DNA of 64,000 bases, taken from positions 8,692,501 through 8,756,500 of the forward strand of contig JASJZC010000002.1 in NCBI GenBank assembly GCA_037178855.1, read 5' to 3'. Shown here in pieces: positions 1 to 14,400 of this stretch (within the stretch, counting starts at the first letter, position 1; every line of letters starts with the position of its first letter). The notes beneath the pieces are model-generated. The model was not told the origin of the DNA, searched no databases, and saw only the letters and a program-made list of their open reading frames with translations. This DNA is from Oscheius sp. JU75 (lineage: Eukaryota > Nematoda > Chromadorea > Rhabditida > Rhabditidae). The position numbers were made by a program, and so were the translations under genes.

Positions 1-240
1 TTGTCCAATTGACACATTTTCACTCCCTTTTGCGGGCCGCGATTGAGGACGCCTCATCTCACTTCTTTGTTCCCACACTCGAAAATTTAGCGGAAAAAGG
101 GAATTGCTTCTCGTTCCGGATCTTTAGTGATTGTTTTCCTTGCCAACCATGTCCCTTGAAAAACATCTCTGTCTCTCTGTCTCCCTATCTCTCGTCTCTG
201 TCTCTGACCAAGCGAATTCCTCATTTTCCGAGCTCTAAAT

Positions 241-560
241 GACTAAAAGCATAATGGAATCGAGTTCAGAACCCTCGAACACCCTAGAAAACGTAAAATC
301 TTAAAGTTTGTCACCAGCGGGGATGCATCCCTCGGTACCGTTTGAACTCCAGACAAGCATGCTAACCATTAAGTCATAGAATCAAAACAGGTGTACCCAT
401 ACCATCTCGGAAAAATTCTGAAAAAATGCCGAGTGGATAGCGTTCGTCTAGTAATCTGAGGGTCAGAGGTTTGATGCTCGCAAGTAAAACTTTTTGTCCA
501 ATGGCTGGAGTTTTCATGAAGCTGAATATGGCCCTGTTGTTTGTTTTCACTGTTTTTCTT
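241..560. repeat. tRNA-derived SINE-like repeat, copy 1
   Basis: This segment is clearly similar to 2295-2604. Both carry two tRNA-like modules in opposite orientation. The minus-strand module (about 325-400) has a stretch shared with the second copy covering the anticodon and variable-arm region. The plus-strand module (about 430-480) has an A-box-like GAGTGG-TAGCG and a B-box-like GGTTTGATGC. Neither module folds into an intact tRNA by eye, so I read it as a dispersed tRNA-derived repeat rather than a tRNA gene. Confidence 0.6.
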
Positions 561-2294
561 GGTCAGACATATCGAATTCGCTGCCTGTCTCTCTGTCTGT
601 CTATCTTTCTCACTCTCACTCTCTCTCTCTCTCTTTCCGGTCCTTTCTCGGCCAACTGTCAATGTGCATCATTATGGCGCTCTGCAATGTTTTGCCCCCT
701 AGTGGCCTTTGCGAGCCGTTGACGCATCCGGTGGTCAACTCACCGTACACATTTCATGACTCGCAGCATTTCTTCAGCAGTCCTTATTAGATGATGAGTG
801 GTGATTAATCAGCTGGCGCAAGCCCTAAAAATTATGCCAAGCATGCTACCATTTGCACTTCTGGGCACTTGTCCCTCCTTCTCAGAAAAATATTATGGGG
901 CTACCACATGGGTCGTCTTGGGAAGTTTAAACCGCCTGTTCAGAGGGTTTTTTGATCCGTCTCTCTCTCACAATCTATCGTCTACTGTTCCCTTGATTGA
1001 GTCTCTCGGCAAACTGTCAACAGACTGTCAGCAGGTGCAGGATGCGCCGCCATCCTCCCTGTCTCGCTCGTGTTGTTGTCCTATGCTAATGCCCCTGTTA
1101 CAGGCGCCTGTCTTTGTACCTCTGGCCAGCTGAGTAAACCGCTGGTCTTCACTCTCGATAATTGGAATTTGCCTGGTCAGAATCTGCCCAAAATTGGCTC
1201 TTCTCAATCGTCACTCGGCGCTAATTATAAGAGAAGAGAGTTTTGAACGGACGTTCAAGGTGGCACCGATGAAATATTCATGTCTCCTTCTCCTCCCACA
1301 GGAGTGTCTCTGCCTCTGTCTCTCTCTGATTTTCCTCCTACAGTAGCTCTCCCACCCGAATGTTGTCACAACCTCGAAAAATACGGCTTCCATATCGTGT
1401 AAGTTCTGATTCATTCCTCTGCCGCGAGAAAAAGTGCAGGTACACTCCCACCAAAAAATCTACTGGTTCAAATTTCTGATTTGTTCTCTCCCCTCTCTCA
1501 CGGAATCCAATGACACGAGTTCTTTGCACTAGTTCCCAGACAATCTATTAACAAAGTCCCCTTGGAATGCAAGAGTCCATCTGCAACGCTTCGGTTAGTT
1601 GAATGGCTACCAGATAAATGACTCCTCTGGGTCCAAGTCACTCGTTCTAATTTATGTGTCAGTTTTCGTCGCCTGTAGATGAGCGGGGGCTATGGGTCCT
1701 CGGGGAGCAGAGAACATTTTGAAGAGAGTCACTGCCCTGTCTTCCTGTCCCTCTATCTCTTTGTCTCTATGTCTCTCTGTTTCTCTGTCTCTCTATCTCC
1801 CTATTTCTCTATCTCTCAGTCTTTCTGTCTCGCTATCCTAGTGACCTGCTCCCCTTCAAATGAGCTGGTAGTATATTGCGACATTCCCACCCTCCTCCTC
1901 GTCGGCTCGCTTCTCTAAAAGCATCGCCGAGTACTTCCAGATAAGGTTTAAGTTGTTTGTTCTGTCTCGGCTCGCGCTCCCCTTTGATGAATTTTATATT
2001 CTCGGGTCTCCCAAAAACAGTGACCCTTAGAGGTAGTAATTGGTTGGACCACACACACGCGGGCATGTCTCGGTGCAATATGCATGAGCCCCCGTATGTC
2101 ACTTATTTGTCACATCGGCCATCCATTTCGAATCCCCGTTGTCCCCTCTTCCGACCACCTAATCACTTTATGACCACCCTACTCCCGAACACTCTCGCAT
2201 GTTCACAAAAAGACATTATTCTGTCGGCATTTGTTCCGTTCCTGTCACAGTGTCTCTGACTCTCTCAAAATGAGAAACGTGCATGTTCTAAATT

Positions 2295-2604
2295 ACGAAA
2301 CGCATGGTGGAATCGAGCTCAGCTCTCTCGAATACCCAAGAAAACGTAATAGCAAAAAGATGGTCACCTGTGGGGATCGAACCCACCACCCTCGGTGCCG
2401 TTTGAACTCCAGACAAGCATGCTAGCCATTTGGCCATTGCCCCCATACCGTCTCTAAACGCTTCTTTCAAATAGCCGAGTGGTTAGCCCGTTCGCCTGGT
2501 AATCTGAAGGTCAGGAGTTCGATACCTGCAAATAAAAAAAGTATTTTTTAGCGCTTGCTAAGGCTCTCGAGGGGTCTGAATTTGGTCCTGTTGTTTGTTT
2601 TCAG
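2295..2604. repeat. tRNA-derived SINE-like repeat, copy 2
   Basis: This is the better preserved partner of 241-560. The minus-strand module (about 2365-2445) contains GGGTTCGATCC, a good B box, and a long variable-arm-like region as in type II tRNAs. The plus-strand module (about 2470-2530) has GCCGAGTGGTTAGC and GGAGTTCGATACC as A and B boxes. Both copies end near a shared TGTTGTTTGTTTTCA. A related minus-strand module lies at about 36710-36840. The anticodon stems do not pair properly, arguing against working tRNAs. Confidence 0.65.
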
Positions 2605-5497
2605 TTCAAAGTTCCGAGCATCTAGGCTCTTTCTGTCTCTTTTCCCTCCCTGCTATTTCCTGGGTTTCGGTCCCTCCATCGTAGACTGACCCGTCACTTC
2701 GGTTTCGGATTCTCATGTCACTTTTGACATTCGTAAAGAAGCATTGCTCGACATTTTGATGAGCTTCAAATGCGGGGCCGACAGAAAACATGGTAATGTT
2801 TTGGCAACAGAGATCTAGAGGAATGAGTCATCCCGAAAAGACAATGCTTTGACAATAGTTCCAATTATAAGTAACCGTAAGACACAGAGTAGGAGTCTCG
2901 CTGAACTCTTCCCCTTCCTGGCTGTCAAAACATTGTAAACCTGACACGTTTTTGAAAACTCTCTGACCAGCTAGGATTCGCTCCCAAGCAATAACATCCT
3001 GTTGCCAACATCTGCTGTCATAAATGTTGGCAATGGCACTTACGGGGACATTCGACCTTGTTTTATGACCATAACTTGAGCATCTGCAGAAGCCCTCATT
3101 GAGTTTTTGGGAAACCTAGACGGCCTCCAAAGCTCCGGGAACATGCTAATTTACAGGGGGCAAATGAACTGTCTCCAACGAGGTTAATGTCCACACTGGG
3201 CCGGCACTGAAAAAGCATTTCGTGGGGGGCAAAAAGGCGTCCAGAAGGTCGTTATTATGAGGCGCACTGTCAGCCACCTGTGACTGAGGCAGAGAGAGAA
3301 ACGGGATGTAGAAATGAGCTGCCAGTTTGTGGAAGGAAGAAAGGAAGTGACGGTCTTTAGAATCAAAGAATTCCACTGTCTCTCTGTCTTTCTGTCTTCC
3401 CGTAACCTCCAAACTTATCCAAACACTGAAACCAAAGGCCGCCAAAGTCAACTGCTCCTCTCTTTGCGCAATTGTCGCGATTTTTTATGGTTTTGACGGA
3501 TATAAAGAAGCCGCGACTGCAGCTGTGCCCCAGGTGCATGTCGTTGGCTTCTCTTCCGTTCCAATGGGCCCGTCTAATAGTCATTCTCTGTTGCATGATA
3601 CTCAACGACTCTCACTCCTTCTTAACGACTGCTTGAGAGTGGAAAGTAGAATGGGCGGAAGTTCCAATAGCTTCCAGTTACTTGGCTAATGTTATGAAGC
3701 AAGAGGAGGAGGCAGAGAAACAGAGAGACAGAGAGTCAGGGACTTTTTCTGATTCCTGGCCACCAGATTCCCTAAGTATCAGGTATCCAGAACCGTCCTC
3801 TTTACTGCTCTGACCCCTGTCCGTCTCCACACTTTGGCGCCAGATGTTCTCAGTTGGGGCAACTGTCCAGAGAGCTACAAACATATAGACAGGGGGCTGT
3901 ATCTCTGTTCACCATTGACCACCCCTGCAGGTCAGTTGTGTAACTTTATGACACGTTCACGCCTCTGGGCGCGGGATCTCACCTGTTGGCTCACATTTCC
4001 GGCAACATTAAAGGGCTGGAAGATGGAGTGACAGCTATTAATTCTCCTCCGAGGTGTGAAGTGCAGCTCTGATTTCAAATTTTTTCCTCCAAACTCTGGT
4101 AGTCATATTGTAAACAGAAGACAGTGCCAGCCGTGACCTTTTGCGGTAAACGACATTAGGCCAGCGCGTTTGATGTCCGCTAATTGGATGGATCTCCAGC
4201 AGATTACACTTCCAAGAGACGGACCGCAACACCTCGGGTTATTTATTAAGGATAAGAGTGGATACTGATTAAGATTTAGATGCGATAACAGAGGCTTGAC
4301 TCACTTTTATCCAGACACGACCACTCCTTTTGAATAAACACAGAGATAACTTATATCCATTTCAAAAACCACAAAAAGCTCCTTTTTCTCTAATCCCCTG
4401 AAGTCCCGGCTTATACCTCTCCCATTCTCTTTTTCCTTCCAATTTTCAGTCCTTTGCTCCTCACTCCCAGCCTAATCGAAAAGTCTCAATTGAATGGCCT
4501 AAGGAGACAAGGCCACACATACAGCTCACTAGGATCTGTAACCGGTTCATCTCTTTGAACGACTACTTGTTCCACTGACAAAAGCTCGGACGCTATAGTC
4601 ATTCCCATGCCGTCTCTGAATATGCATTGTTTAACGGGGGAGACAACAGTTCAGCGACTTCAAAGAAGCTGCCGCTCATCAGTTTGATTGGGAAAAACTT
4701 GAAGGATCAAATAAGGCAGCAAAAAAAGACCACTATAAACAGTCGAGAGATGATAGTTATCTGAACGAGGTCAACGTTCCGCAAATCATCGGACTACGCA
4801 ATTTTTGTCGTTATCAGCGATAGTTTACGAGCTTGTGCGAGTCTGAGTCGTTCTGACCAGTAATTAAGTGCGCGACCAGGAGGTATCTCTTTTGAGATAG
4901 TCCGTGATTTATAGCCGTGGGCTATGGAATCGACGTGGTGGAACGCTTTGATGGAAAAGAAAAGCAGCCTGTGTGTCTCTCTGTCTCTGTCACTTGTACT
5001 GTTTCTCATTCTTTCTATCTTTCTTTCTCTCTGTCTCTCCGTCTCTTAGTCCCTCTGCCTCCCTGTCTCTCAGTCTCTCTGTTTCTTTGTTTCTCTTCCT
5101 CTTTCCAGTCCCTTTCCGCTCCCATTCTTTCATTGGCACATTCACTACACATGCTCTCATCTCTCTCGTATCGGGGAGAAGAGGCGCTGACCGCAACTCC
5201 TCCGGGAATTCTTTTCCCCTCTTTTCGACCCCATGTTCTTGCTCTCTTTTTGGTCATTCCTTCGACCAGCCGACTCTCTCTGGGGCGGGGCCCAGAACCT
5301 CCTGTGCGCGAGGCTCCGCCCCGCTCTCCGTAACCCCGAACATGTTGATCGCACCGTTCTTTTCTTCCCTCTCTGTTCTCTCTTTTTCTCAAGATTCATT
5401 GTCTGTCACTCTCCTTAATATGTCAAATTTTCAGAAATTGGCCGTCTTCATTCCACTTATCAATGCTGATACGGAATTTCTAGCTCTATATAGCACA

Positions 5498-8400
5498 ATG
5501 TTTCGTCACTATTCTTTACTGCTACTATTTTTCCCAGCAGTTTTTTGTACAGAAGGTGAGCGGTTTTCTTAAAAGAGTCAGGAAAAAAGGCAGTACATAA
5601 TGGGACACGTAATCAATAGTATTCAGTCGTGCTAATTGTTTGGGCTAGTTTGGCAGCCATTGTTGCCGTATTGCCTCGATGACCCTTCTTGGCGATGAGA
5701 AACTTTAAGTAGCTAGCTAGCTTTTTGGATTCGCGCTTGGAGAAGCATGTCGCTGGAAAACTGAACTGTTTAAAACTGTGTGTGTCTCTCTCGCTCTCTC
5801 TGTCTCTGTGCCTCTATGCTTCCCTGTCTCTCTTTCTCTCAGTTTGTCAGTTTTGTACACGATTCTGCCTCTCTGTCTAGCGATTTGTTGTTCTTCCCCT
5901 ATCCATTGGTCACTCCAATCTCTCTCTCTGTCCCTCTATTGGTGTCAGCTGGTCAGATCAGATTGGTCTACCTGACGGCCCGATATTCAATACCCTCAGT
6001 CTCCCTCTCTCGCAACTGCTGCTCACACCTGAGGTGTAAATGATGAGGATAGATGGCCCGGGAGCAGCACTTTAACAAGACAAGAGTTGCGTTCGCCCAG
6101 AAGGAAGAGGGAAATCCTGTTTTTATCCGCCGTTTAGATCGGTTACCAGTGCGTGACATGGTACGGGAGTATTTGTAGCGGATTTGTACTGTAAAGTAGG
6201 ATGGGATGAGTAGAACCAATCGTATCAGGATCTAGAAGAGATTCCTGTCTCTGTCTCTGCTCCCGTCTTTCGATTTTTCCCGGTTCTACTACAGAAATTC
6301 GTAGAGTTACAGTTTGGATGAGGCCATACAGGAAGGAATGCGACAAAAGAAACACAGCCATCGTCCTATCTAAAAAAAAGCCATTTACTATTCATTGCCT
6401 CGACAGTTTTCCGCACCGCTCCCGGTGTCTCCAATGGCGGGTTGAATTATCATCACAATGCGCGACGGTCCGTTTCCCTCTCTCGCTCACACCCACATGG
6501 CCATCCTCCTACCCATCAAGGCCTACTTGAAGTCACCTCTAAGAGAGAATCGTCCTGGGGTCAATTGTAGAGAGAGAGAGAGAGGGGCCGGGCTGCATAA
6601 TCTCTTTCGCCTCGACGCCTCGAGGAGTGCAAATGATTGGCTCCCCGATTGCTTTGTGACCCTTTCGTCTTTACGGGCAAGAAGCGCAAACAATTGGCTC
6701 CTGGAACTTGCCTAATCACGAATTTTGGGCTGGGGGCTAGGGCTGAGAAAGCTACGGTTCTTAGGTGTCTTCTCGACACTCTCTCGCCGACACTTGACAC
6801 CTTCGGCGAAAGTGAGAGAAAGAATAGAAACAAGTGGGCATAATCACTTCACACGATCCCCCGGTTCTTTTGAATCAAGGAGGAGACAAGTGTTTTCTTG
6901 AGAGAAAGAGTGGACAGTGTCCGGGAGCTGGTCAAAGGGTAGAGAGACAGTGTGACAGAGAAACAGAAAGTCTGGGAGATAGGAAAACGAAGAGGCAGAG
7001 AATCAGAGAGACAGAATGATAGAGTGGCAGACAGTCAGAGACAGTTACTCTTTTGCTCCTTCCAAATCCAAGAGCCTCAGTCTTACGGGTGAAGAAGCGC
7101 GCAATCCTGTCCCATTGTGTACTGTCTGATGCTAATAGGCACCTACGCTCATCAGGGCTTAGCCCTTGTCCACCTGTGAAAATAGACGAGATCGTACGGG
7201 TCAAACCTACTAAATTTTCAGTGATACTCTACGATTCCACTACCGTCTCAACAGATCTCAACTGGCAGACCTTCACGACGCACAAGCACGATGTTCTTGG
7301 GGTAAGTCTTTCGGGCACCCGGGGTCATTTTCTGTCATTGAGAGTCACCGTAGGACATTCCTGTCACCCTCTCTTTCACACTCTCTCTCTCGTATAGATA
7401 CGTCTTTGCTGCCGGCATCCTGAAATGGACAGCTATTTGTAATACGGCTAGCATGTTGTGTTCTCCCCAGGGGGAATCCTTCTCCTCCTGATGAACATGT
7501 GTTTCATTATAGCTGGGGTCGTGAGAAGATCTCGCAATATTTAATCTCAAGAACGGGGGCCCCGTCAATGGCTAATCCCATTAATGGTCAGTGTGGGGTT
7601 GATTTGGGACAAATTAAAGCGAGTGGAGGGCTTTGAACTTCGCGGGAGAGAGCTTTAAGACACAGTAAGATTGTGTTAAGAGACAGGGAAAAGGTAATTT
7701 GGTAGAAAAACAAAAAGTTCTACTTGTGCGGGATTCGAACACGGATTGTTTAGACCACAGGCGAAACACTTACCACCTGAGCCATTCGGTACAAAAAGCG
7801 CCGTAACTTTAAGGACTATTTTAAGGACGCTTTGCTGAAATTTTGATAATATGGTCCTTACGTACGTTTTCACAACAGTTTTTCGAGTAAAATTACAGAC
7901 TTGAAAAATTATATTTTGAACCTTAACTTGTGACTGTAAAGCAGAGTCTGTTCTAGGGATCACAATACTACTTGGCCCCTTCCAGCAAAGAAAAAGAGCT
8001 GAACAAACATCGCGTGTGGGTCTCCCACACCTCGTCCACCCTCCATTTGTGGCACTAAGCCGCGCGCTCAAGACAGTGAGACTCCTCTCGGTGTGTGTGC
8101 TCTTGAGGACCGGCTGGCATTTCTGTATTTGGAGGGACGAGGTGTTAGGGTATCGTATGTCTCTCTCCTAGGTCGTCTCTCCCCAATCTCAACCGGAGGC
8201 GCCAGGGCGTCGGATCGCTGTCAGTCAGCACCTGGTTTACGGCCTGGAGACGAGTAAAAAGCTAACCCGCCCGGCCCTTATTAGTCCCTAATTGAGCAGG
8301 ATCTTTTTCGAAAAGGCACAATTACAGTTGGAAAAGGGAACTGTCTGACAGTCTCCAGGCTTTTTTCGCCTCCGGCTCTTCTCTCTGTCTCCGAATGCAC

Positions 8401-11400
8401 TAATCTGACATGTCCACACAGGGGTCTGGTTGTTTGACTCTCTGCTCTGAAGCCGAAGCGCAAAATCAACTGGAACCAAGAGGGGACTTCCTGTCTCTCT
8501 TATCGTGAAATTTGATCAAGTTTGCGGCCTCTAAGGTTTTTGTCTTCTTTAGAAAGCGGCACGCAAATTAATTAGGGCTCTCTGTGGGTTCCATTAGAAG
8601 GTACAGGGAGTGAAGTGACCCGGGAAGGGATCTCGTGCGGTGCACAGCCCTTCACACCGTGTCCTCTCATTATGTCCAGCCGCGAGCCCTCCTCATTGCA
8701 CCTAATTGAATTCCAACGTCTTCTATTAGAGGCACAGAACGTCTATTGAGACAATGCCCTTGGAGATGCCGTGGGGAGAGTGACAGAGACATAGACAGAG
8801 AGACAATACTCTTGATCAATTAGACACAAGTTCCCATGTCAGACAGTACGGGCAGAATCTTATCTCCCGCGACATCAGCACTTAGCCTGGTCGTGTTCAC
8901 ACGCGCGAAAACGAGGTCCTACGATTGAGGGAGAGGGAGTCAAAACGAGGTGTTAATAGCCCGAGAGACCAGATTGTTATCCTGTCCATCCTTATGGGAA
9001 CTTTCAGTGGTACGAAGAGTCATGGACCGGACAGGACAAGACCTCCAACATCCGAGTCTACAGTTCGTGTCCAGACTGGACAGCCAATTTTCCGCTGTCA
9101 AATGGCAGCAATTGGCTCGTGGCTGATCCGATTCACATGGAGCAGGCCAGAGGGTATGTGGGCATGACTCTGACCCCTAGTCAGCAAATTCAGGATCTAC
9201 TTCAACCTGATGTATGTGATCAGCAAGTGCCAGATGCAGAACACGGCCTGTAAGGAGACTGTCAACATCCATGTCAAGGAGTACGATCATCTGGGAGATG
9301 TCAAATCGTTGAAGGACTTTAAGCCGGAGAGCTCGGACTTCACCACGACATGGTAAGAATTTTCTGTCCACGACGCCGTGTGCACTGGAAGAGCATGCCA
9401 GCCTTTCGCTTTTTTCGGGTTCAAAAACTCTTTTTATTGGTTTTGAATGTATTGCAAAGTTGTAGCCCATTAGAACATGTATAGCCTGAAAAGTACTGTT
9501 TAGCCCGAATACTCGATGGGAAGCCGCCGCCGGTGGTATGGACCAGCGGCAGTCTTTTTGTCTGTTTCGGACCCATGCAGTCGTTTTTGTTGTACTGCAA
9601 AGTTGCAGCACTTAAAAAATCTGCAACTTTTTAGAACAACAAAAATCTATAAAATCACATCTTGACCCCGAAAATTGGCTGAGACCTAGCAAAGACAAAG
9701 TTCAGAAACGTTTTCATTGTTCAGGAAACGAGTCAAAGTTCTGACTCTCGAGGGCAAGGATCTGGATCAGACTACCTTCTCCATGCGTCTGAAAGACACG
9801 ACCAAGCAAATTCGAGTGGCCTTTGACGACAACACCGCCTGCACCAGCATCCTGTCACTCAAGGTAGGGAACATTGACATGGAAATGACCACCCCCATTC
9901 GAATCTCATCACTTGGAATGCAACTAGGATAACGGCTCTCGTCGCTTTTTGTCCGCTCGCTGTCCATTCAGCGACGGGGTCATTTAGCACCTTGTAGTGT
10001 CGAGCCTGTCCGGATGTTTGTCGAGCGCTTTCTGTGCAGAGAGGTCAGACTGTGGCAGAAGGGAGGGGTCTTGACGACTGTCAAAACAGTTGCGTAACGC
10101 AACAGGTGATCCCGGCAGGAAGCTAAACAAAGAACGATCATTAGGTGGTCAGTGCCTGTGTTTATGACAGTGGCAAGATGGTTCAAAAGGTAGGCGACGA
10201 GAATTTATGGTTTTACTAGGGGGCAGGTGTCGCTAATTGGCAGAGACAGAGAGACAGGGAGATTGAGAGACATAAAGACAGTGACAGAACGATAGGGATG
10301 CAGAAAGACAGGGAGAGAGGGAGACATGAAGACAGAGACAGGGGTAAAAAGAGGGAGAGACAGAGAGGCAGAGAGACAAAAAATATTAGATATAGTCTTC
10401 TGTCTTCTAAAGAAGGATCCAGAGCCCTCTTTTTTTCAAAAGCAGTGTTTTTCTCAGATCACTCTCGAAGCTACTTCGTTGGACTCGTTTTAAAACAATA
10501 ATGGTCTGCGAAAGACGCGGGTTTTTTAAAGCTAACCTAACGGGTCTAAGGATATAGAGAGATGACTGCCGCGAAATGATAAGGCTGCTACGGGCGACCG
10601 AGCCCTAGCCAAAAACTAAATCACTCTTTTCGGGTTCAAGAAAGCATTTTCAGGCAAAATTATGTCCTGCAATCTTGTAGATTTTGACAAGGGCTACAAC
10701 TTTGCAAAACATGAAAAAGTCTAAAAATGCCATCGTGCTCCCGAAAAAGAGTGCTCAAGTATTGGCCCATACTTCTCTAGCATCCTCTTGAGCCAGTCTC
10801 TTACCATATTCACAACTGTACCTCGGTAAACAAACACAGTCCCACGAAGGTGTCAAGTGTTCTCTGTCAATATTTCCCTCTTGCAGGTCTACTATGCCAT
10901 CTGCGAGAAGACCGTCCACAATTATACCATCTTCGACTCGACAATCTCCCAGGGAGCCAGTACTGAGAACAATGTCCTCGTCAAGGGGAAATGTATCGAG
11001 CATGCGATTTCCGCGACTGGCGGTAAGGGACAGACAGATGTATGATAGAAAATGATATTCAGAGGATCCTGTAGCCTTTTGCGGTCCCGCCGGACAGTGG
11101 ACGAAGCACATTGTCGGCAGTTGTGAGTGTCTTCCCGGCTACGAGGCGGCCCGTCACAAAGGACAGCAGATCTGCCGTGGTGAGCTCTCAAATTTCTCGA
11201 ATCTACAAATTAGGGGTGCCTTCTCCGTAATGGAGTCTCGAGGCCGTTACTTAACCATAATGGCTACAAATGGTACAGTGTGCGGCTGGTTGAAAGGCTG
11301 TGACGAGACGATGTGGCACCACACAACATACGGGGGATCATCATAAAGCGGCGCTAATTACAGCCGAAGAAGGCTCCTTGGGGAGTGTGGCCGACGGTGA

Positions 11401-14400
11401 GGGGCGAATTAGGCGAAGACGAAGCGACTGATTGGGTCTTGACTGTAATTAGGTGTAGCTTGGGGGTCATGACTTTAGTAAAAAGGAGAGAAAGGGCTAT
11501 GTCTTTGTGTTTTCTTTACTCCGCAGAAGAACCAGCTCATCGTTTTGGAATGCGAGAGATCCGGCCCCAAGATAGGTCTTTTTCAATTCGATCTCCGCTC
11601 ATTACTTTCGGGGGACCAACTTTATAAGATTCGGCTAATGTGATCCAATTCGTGGCACCTGCTCTCCCAGTGTGAACAGACCATAAACAATCTTACGAGT
11701 TGGAGGGAAGGGTGCAATGGCCTTATCCATGTCCCAATTAGTCCTTCCGGGAGACGATTAGCCCGTGAGATACTTGGTTATTACCGTATCAACCGTGTCT
11801 TGCTGGGATTAGGGGGCTGGTCCGTTGACATTTGCCCCCCTCAATTATGTCCCAGAAGGTGAAGAGTTTACCAGAACGGACTGAATAGAGGACGAGAGAC
11901 GATAAGCATCTCCAAGGCGGCTCTCTTTCTTGCGAGACAAATGAGGGGCCAAGTTGCGGAAGTCCATATGGAATCGATTGATTGGTCAGGCGGAAGAGGG
12001 TTTTTCTTGGGGTTTTTTTTGGCCAAAGCCCGACGGGCTAATCAAAGCCGCTCTAACGGCCTCCACCATCAGAAGCGGCGAGGGCCATAAAGGGTCTGTG
12101 GGAGCTTTCAAGCGACAGGTGTTACGGTTTGACCATCAGATGGCTAGCGTGAAATTGCGTAGACCCATTATTAGGGACAGTTAATGGGATCTGAGACCAT
12201 TTTCACTTTCAAATGACAGAGACAGCCCTGTATTCCCAATGACTAGACCGGAACCTCCCAATCAGTCACCGTTATTCCTATCAGCTCTTGTCACTCGCTC
12301 TCACAGTTGTATAACCGACAACCTGGTCGCAACATCAAAGCCCACCGCCAGGTGTGCTTGATAGGGGGCAGGGACCTGTGTCGGAGATTTACGATCAGGA
12401 CCACAGGTAGAAAACGCGGGCAGGCCTGCTGATATATTGCGCATAATGCATAATGATGGCAAGGTCGAGTTTGCTAATGAGCGACATGATACAGAGGTTT
12501 CTTGTGATGGGGATTGAAATATCTGTCTCTCTGTCTCTATGTCTCTCGTTACTGTGTGCCCCAAATGTTTACGATGATATGGGAGCTTCTCACCCTCTCT
12601 CTGTCGGCTGTCTTCTTTGTAGAGTGTTGCTTTTACCGGCACCCGGCAAAGGCTACCACTTGAACGGATTATCCCCTCTGCCGGTCATATCTCTCGCACC
12701 TCCTCTGTTTGTTCAACGGATCTCTGGGGACAACAACAAATGCGCCAAAATTCTGTAATGACCGGACTGACCCCTATATCCCCACACACAAGCAAGTGTA
12801 GGATCAAATTAATGATCGCTCATAAACGGCTTTGATTACCGTCCTCACGATCCGGGGAAAAGGCCAGGAAGGACGTGTCGGTCATAAAGAGACACACACA
12901 TATGCCCGTTCGGATCATTACTGGAGGGATCGAGACTTATGACAGACACAGAGAAACAGAGAGACAAAGAGATAGGGAGACAAAGAGGTTGATAGACATT
13001 CTGAGATAGTTCTTTTTTCAGCTTGTCCCGTGGGTTTCTTTAAATCCGAGCGAGGAGCCCATGCCTGCGAGCAATGTCCAGCCAATTCGCATTCGACCAA
13101 AGAGGGACAAGCTCACTGTGTCTGTAAGAGAGGCTTCTACAGAACTGTCAATGAGACAGCCGCCACTCCGTGTACACGTAAGGTTCACAGATTTTCTAGT
13201 TAGAATCCGTCTCAGAGCCTCCAACTCGACCGAAAGACGTCATTGTGAAGTACGTAGACGAGACGTCAGCTGAGATTCATTGGTCGGAGTCGACATATAA
13301 TGGAGGGCGGAATGTAGGTTCAGATTCCTTACCAGTCAGTCTCTGTCCCATTGTCACTGTCTCTCTCTGTCTCTCTGTACCGTCGAATTTCAGAGACTCT
13401 GGTACGAGTGGGAATGTGTCCGAGGAGACTGTTCCACCATCCGGGCGAACCCCAGTGACAAGAAACTCTATTCCCGTGTTCTTCAGCTTTCTGGCCTTCA
13501 ACCAGGAACAGAGTACATGTTTAACATTCATGCCAAGAACGATGTCTCTGAGCTGTCGGGAGAGAATTCGGCTTCCTATTGGCCAGTGGATGTCCATACC
13601 AAGGAGCCTTCCAAAGCGATTGTGAAGAACCTGAGAGTTATGGACGAGAAGCTGAATGAGATCCGACTGGGCTGGGATGTGGAGGGTCACGCTAAGGAGT
13701 TTGAAGTACGTCTTTCTGTCTCTCCGTCTCTCACAAAAACTGTCTTTCCAGATCGAGATCGACTCTCACGAGCACGGAATAAAGAAGGAGAAACTACTGA
13801 CTAGCGTTCCCGGCTTTGCTGCTGCCAATCTCCTCAACGGATTTCGATACACGTTCAGAGTTCGAGCCAAGACTCAGGAAAGGTGGACGGCTTGGAGCTC
13901 TCCACTGACCTATGAGACGGGAAAGGGAATTGTGAGTCTTGGAGACTGTGACAGAGACAGAGACAGAGGCAAGGAGTCATTTCCAATTTCCAGGCCGTGA
14001 TGGTTGACACCTCTGACTCTGCAGAATCGGAGCACCTGTCCAAGCACTGGGTTATGCCCATTGTCTGGATTCTTTGTGGTCTTACCTTCGTCCTCTTCAC
14101 TGTCCTCCTCCTAGCCTGGTTCATCTGCCGTTCGGACAAGAGAAACCGCAAGCAGATGTCGGACCTGGATGCCCTGGACACCTACAAACAGGGTATGTTA
14201 CAGTTTTTGAAGGATCGGTTGCTTCTAACCTTTGTGACGTGTGGGAACATGGCTTCTAATGCTATCACTCTGTCTCTCTGCCTATTGTACTCAGACTGTG
14301 ACCGCCACTTTCAGATACCATGACTCCGGACTACAGCAGTGGGCATCGCCAGTTCGTCGATAAGTTCGTCCAGCAAAAATGTGAGTTTCGGCTTTTGGGC

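Larger units (their letters stand above)
1..5497. other. Gene-poor upstream region
   Basis: I find no reading frame here that resembles a known protein or that can be spliced into a convincing gene. Most open frames are short or are translations of CT-rich tracts (for example around 570-640, 1735-1835 and 4970-5115). The stretch contains two related tRNA-derived repeats, listed separately, and ends with the first exon of the Eph receptor gene. It presumably contains that gene's promoter, but no core promoter element is obvious beyond a TATA-like run at about 5486-5492. Confidence 0.6.

Noticed and set aside
4973-5572. Open frame of 199 codons
   Set aside because: It is mostly translated CT-rich repeat; only its last part overlaps the true signal-peptide exon of the Eph gene, in another frame.
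7722-7796. Possible functional tRNA gene
   Set aside because: A and B boxes are present but the acceptor stem does not pair by eye, so I list it as a tRNA-like repeat.
9408-9680. Antisense open frame of 144 codons in the Eph gene
   Set aside because: It is partly the complement of a real Eph exon and partly repeat.
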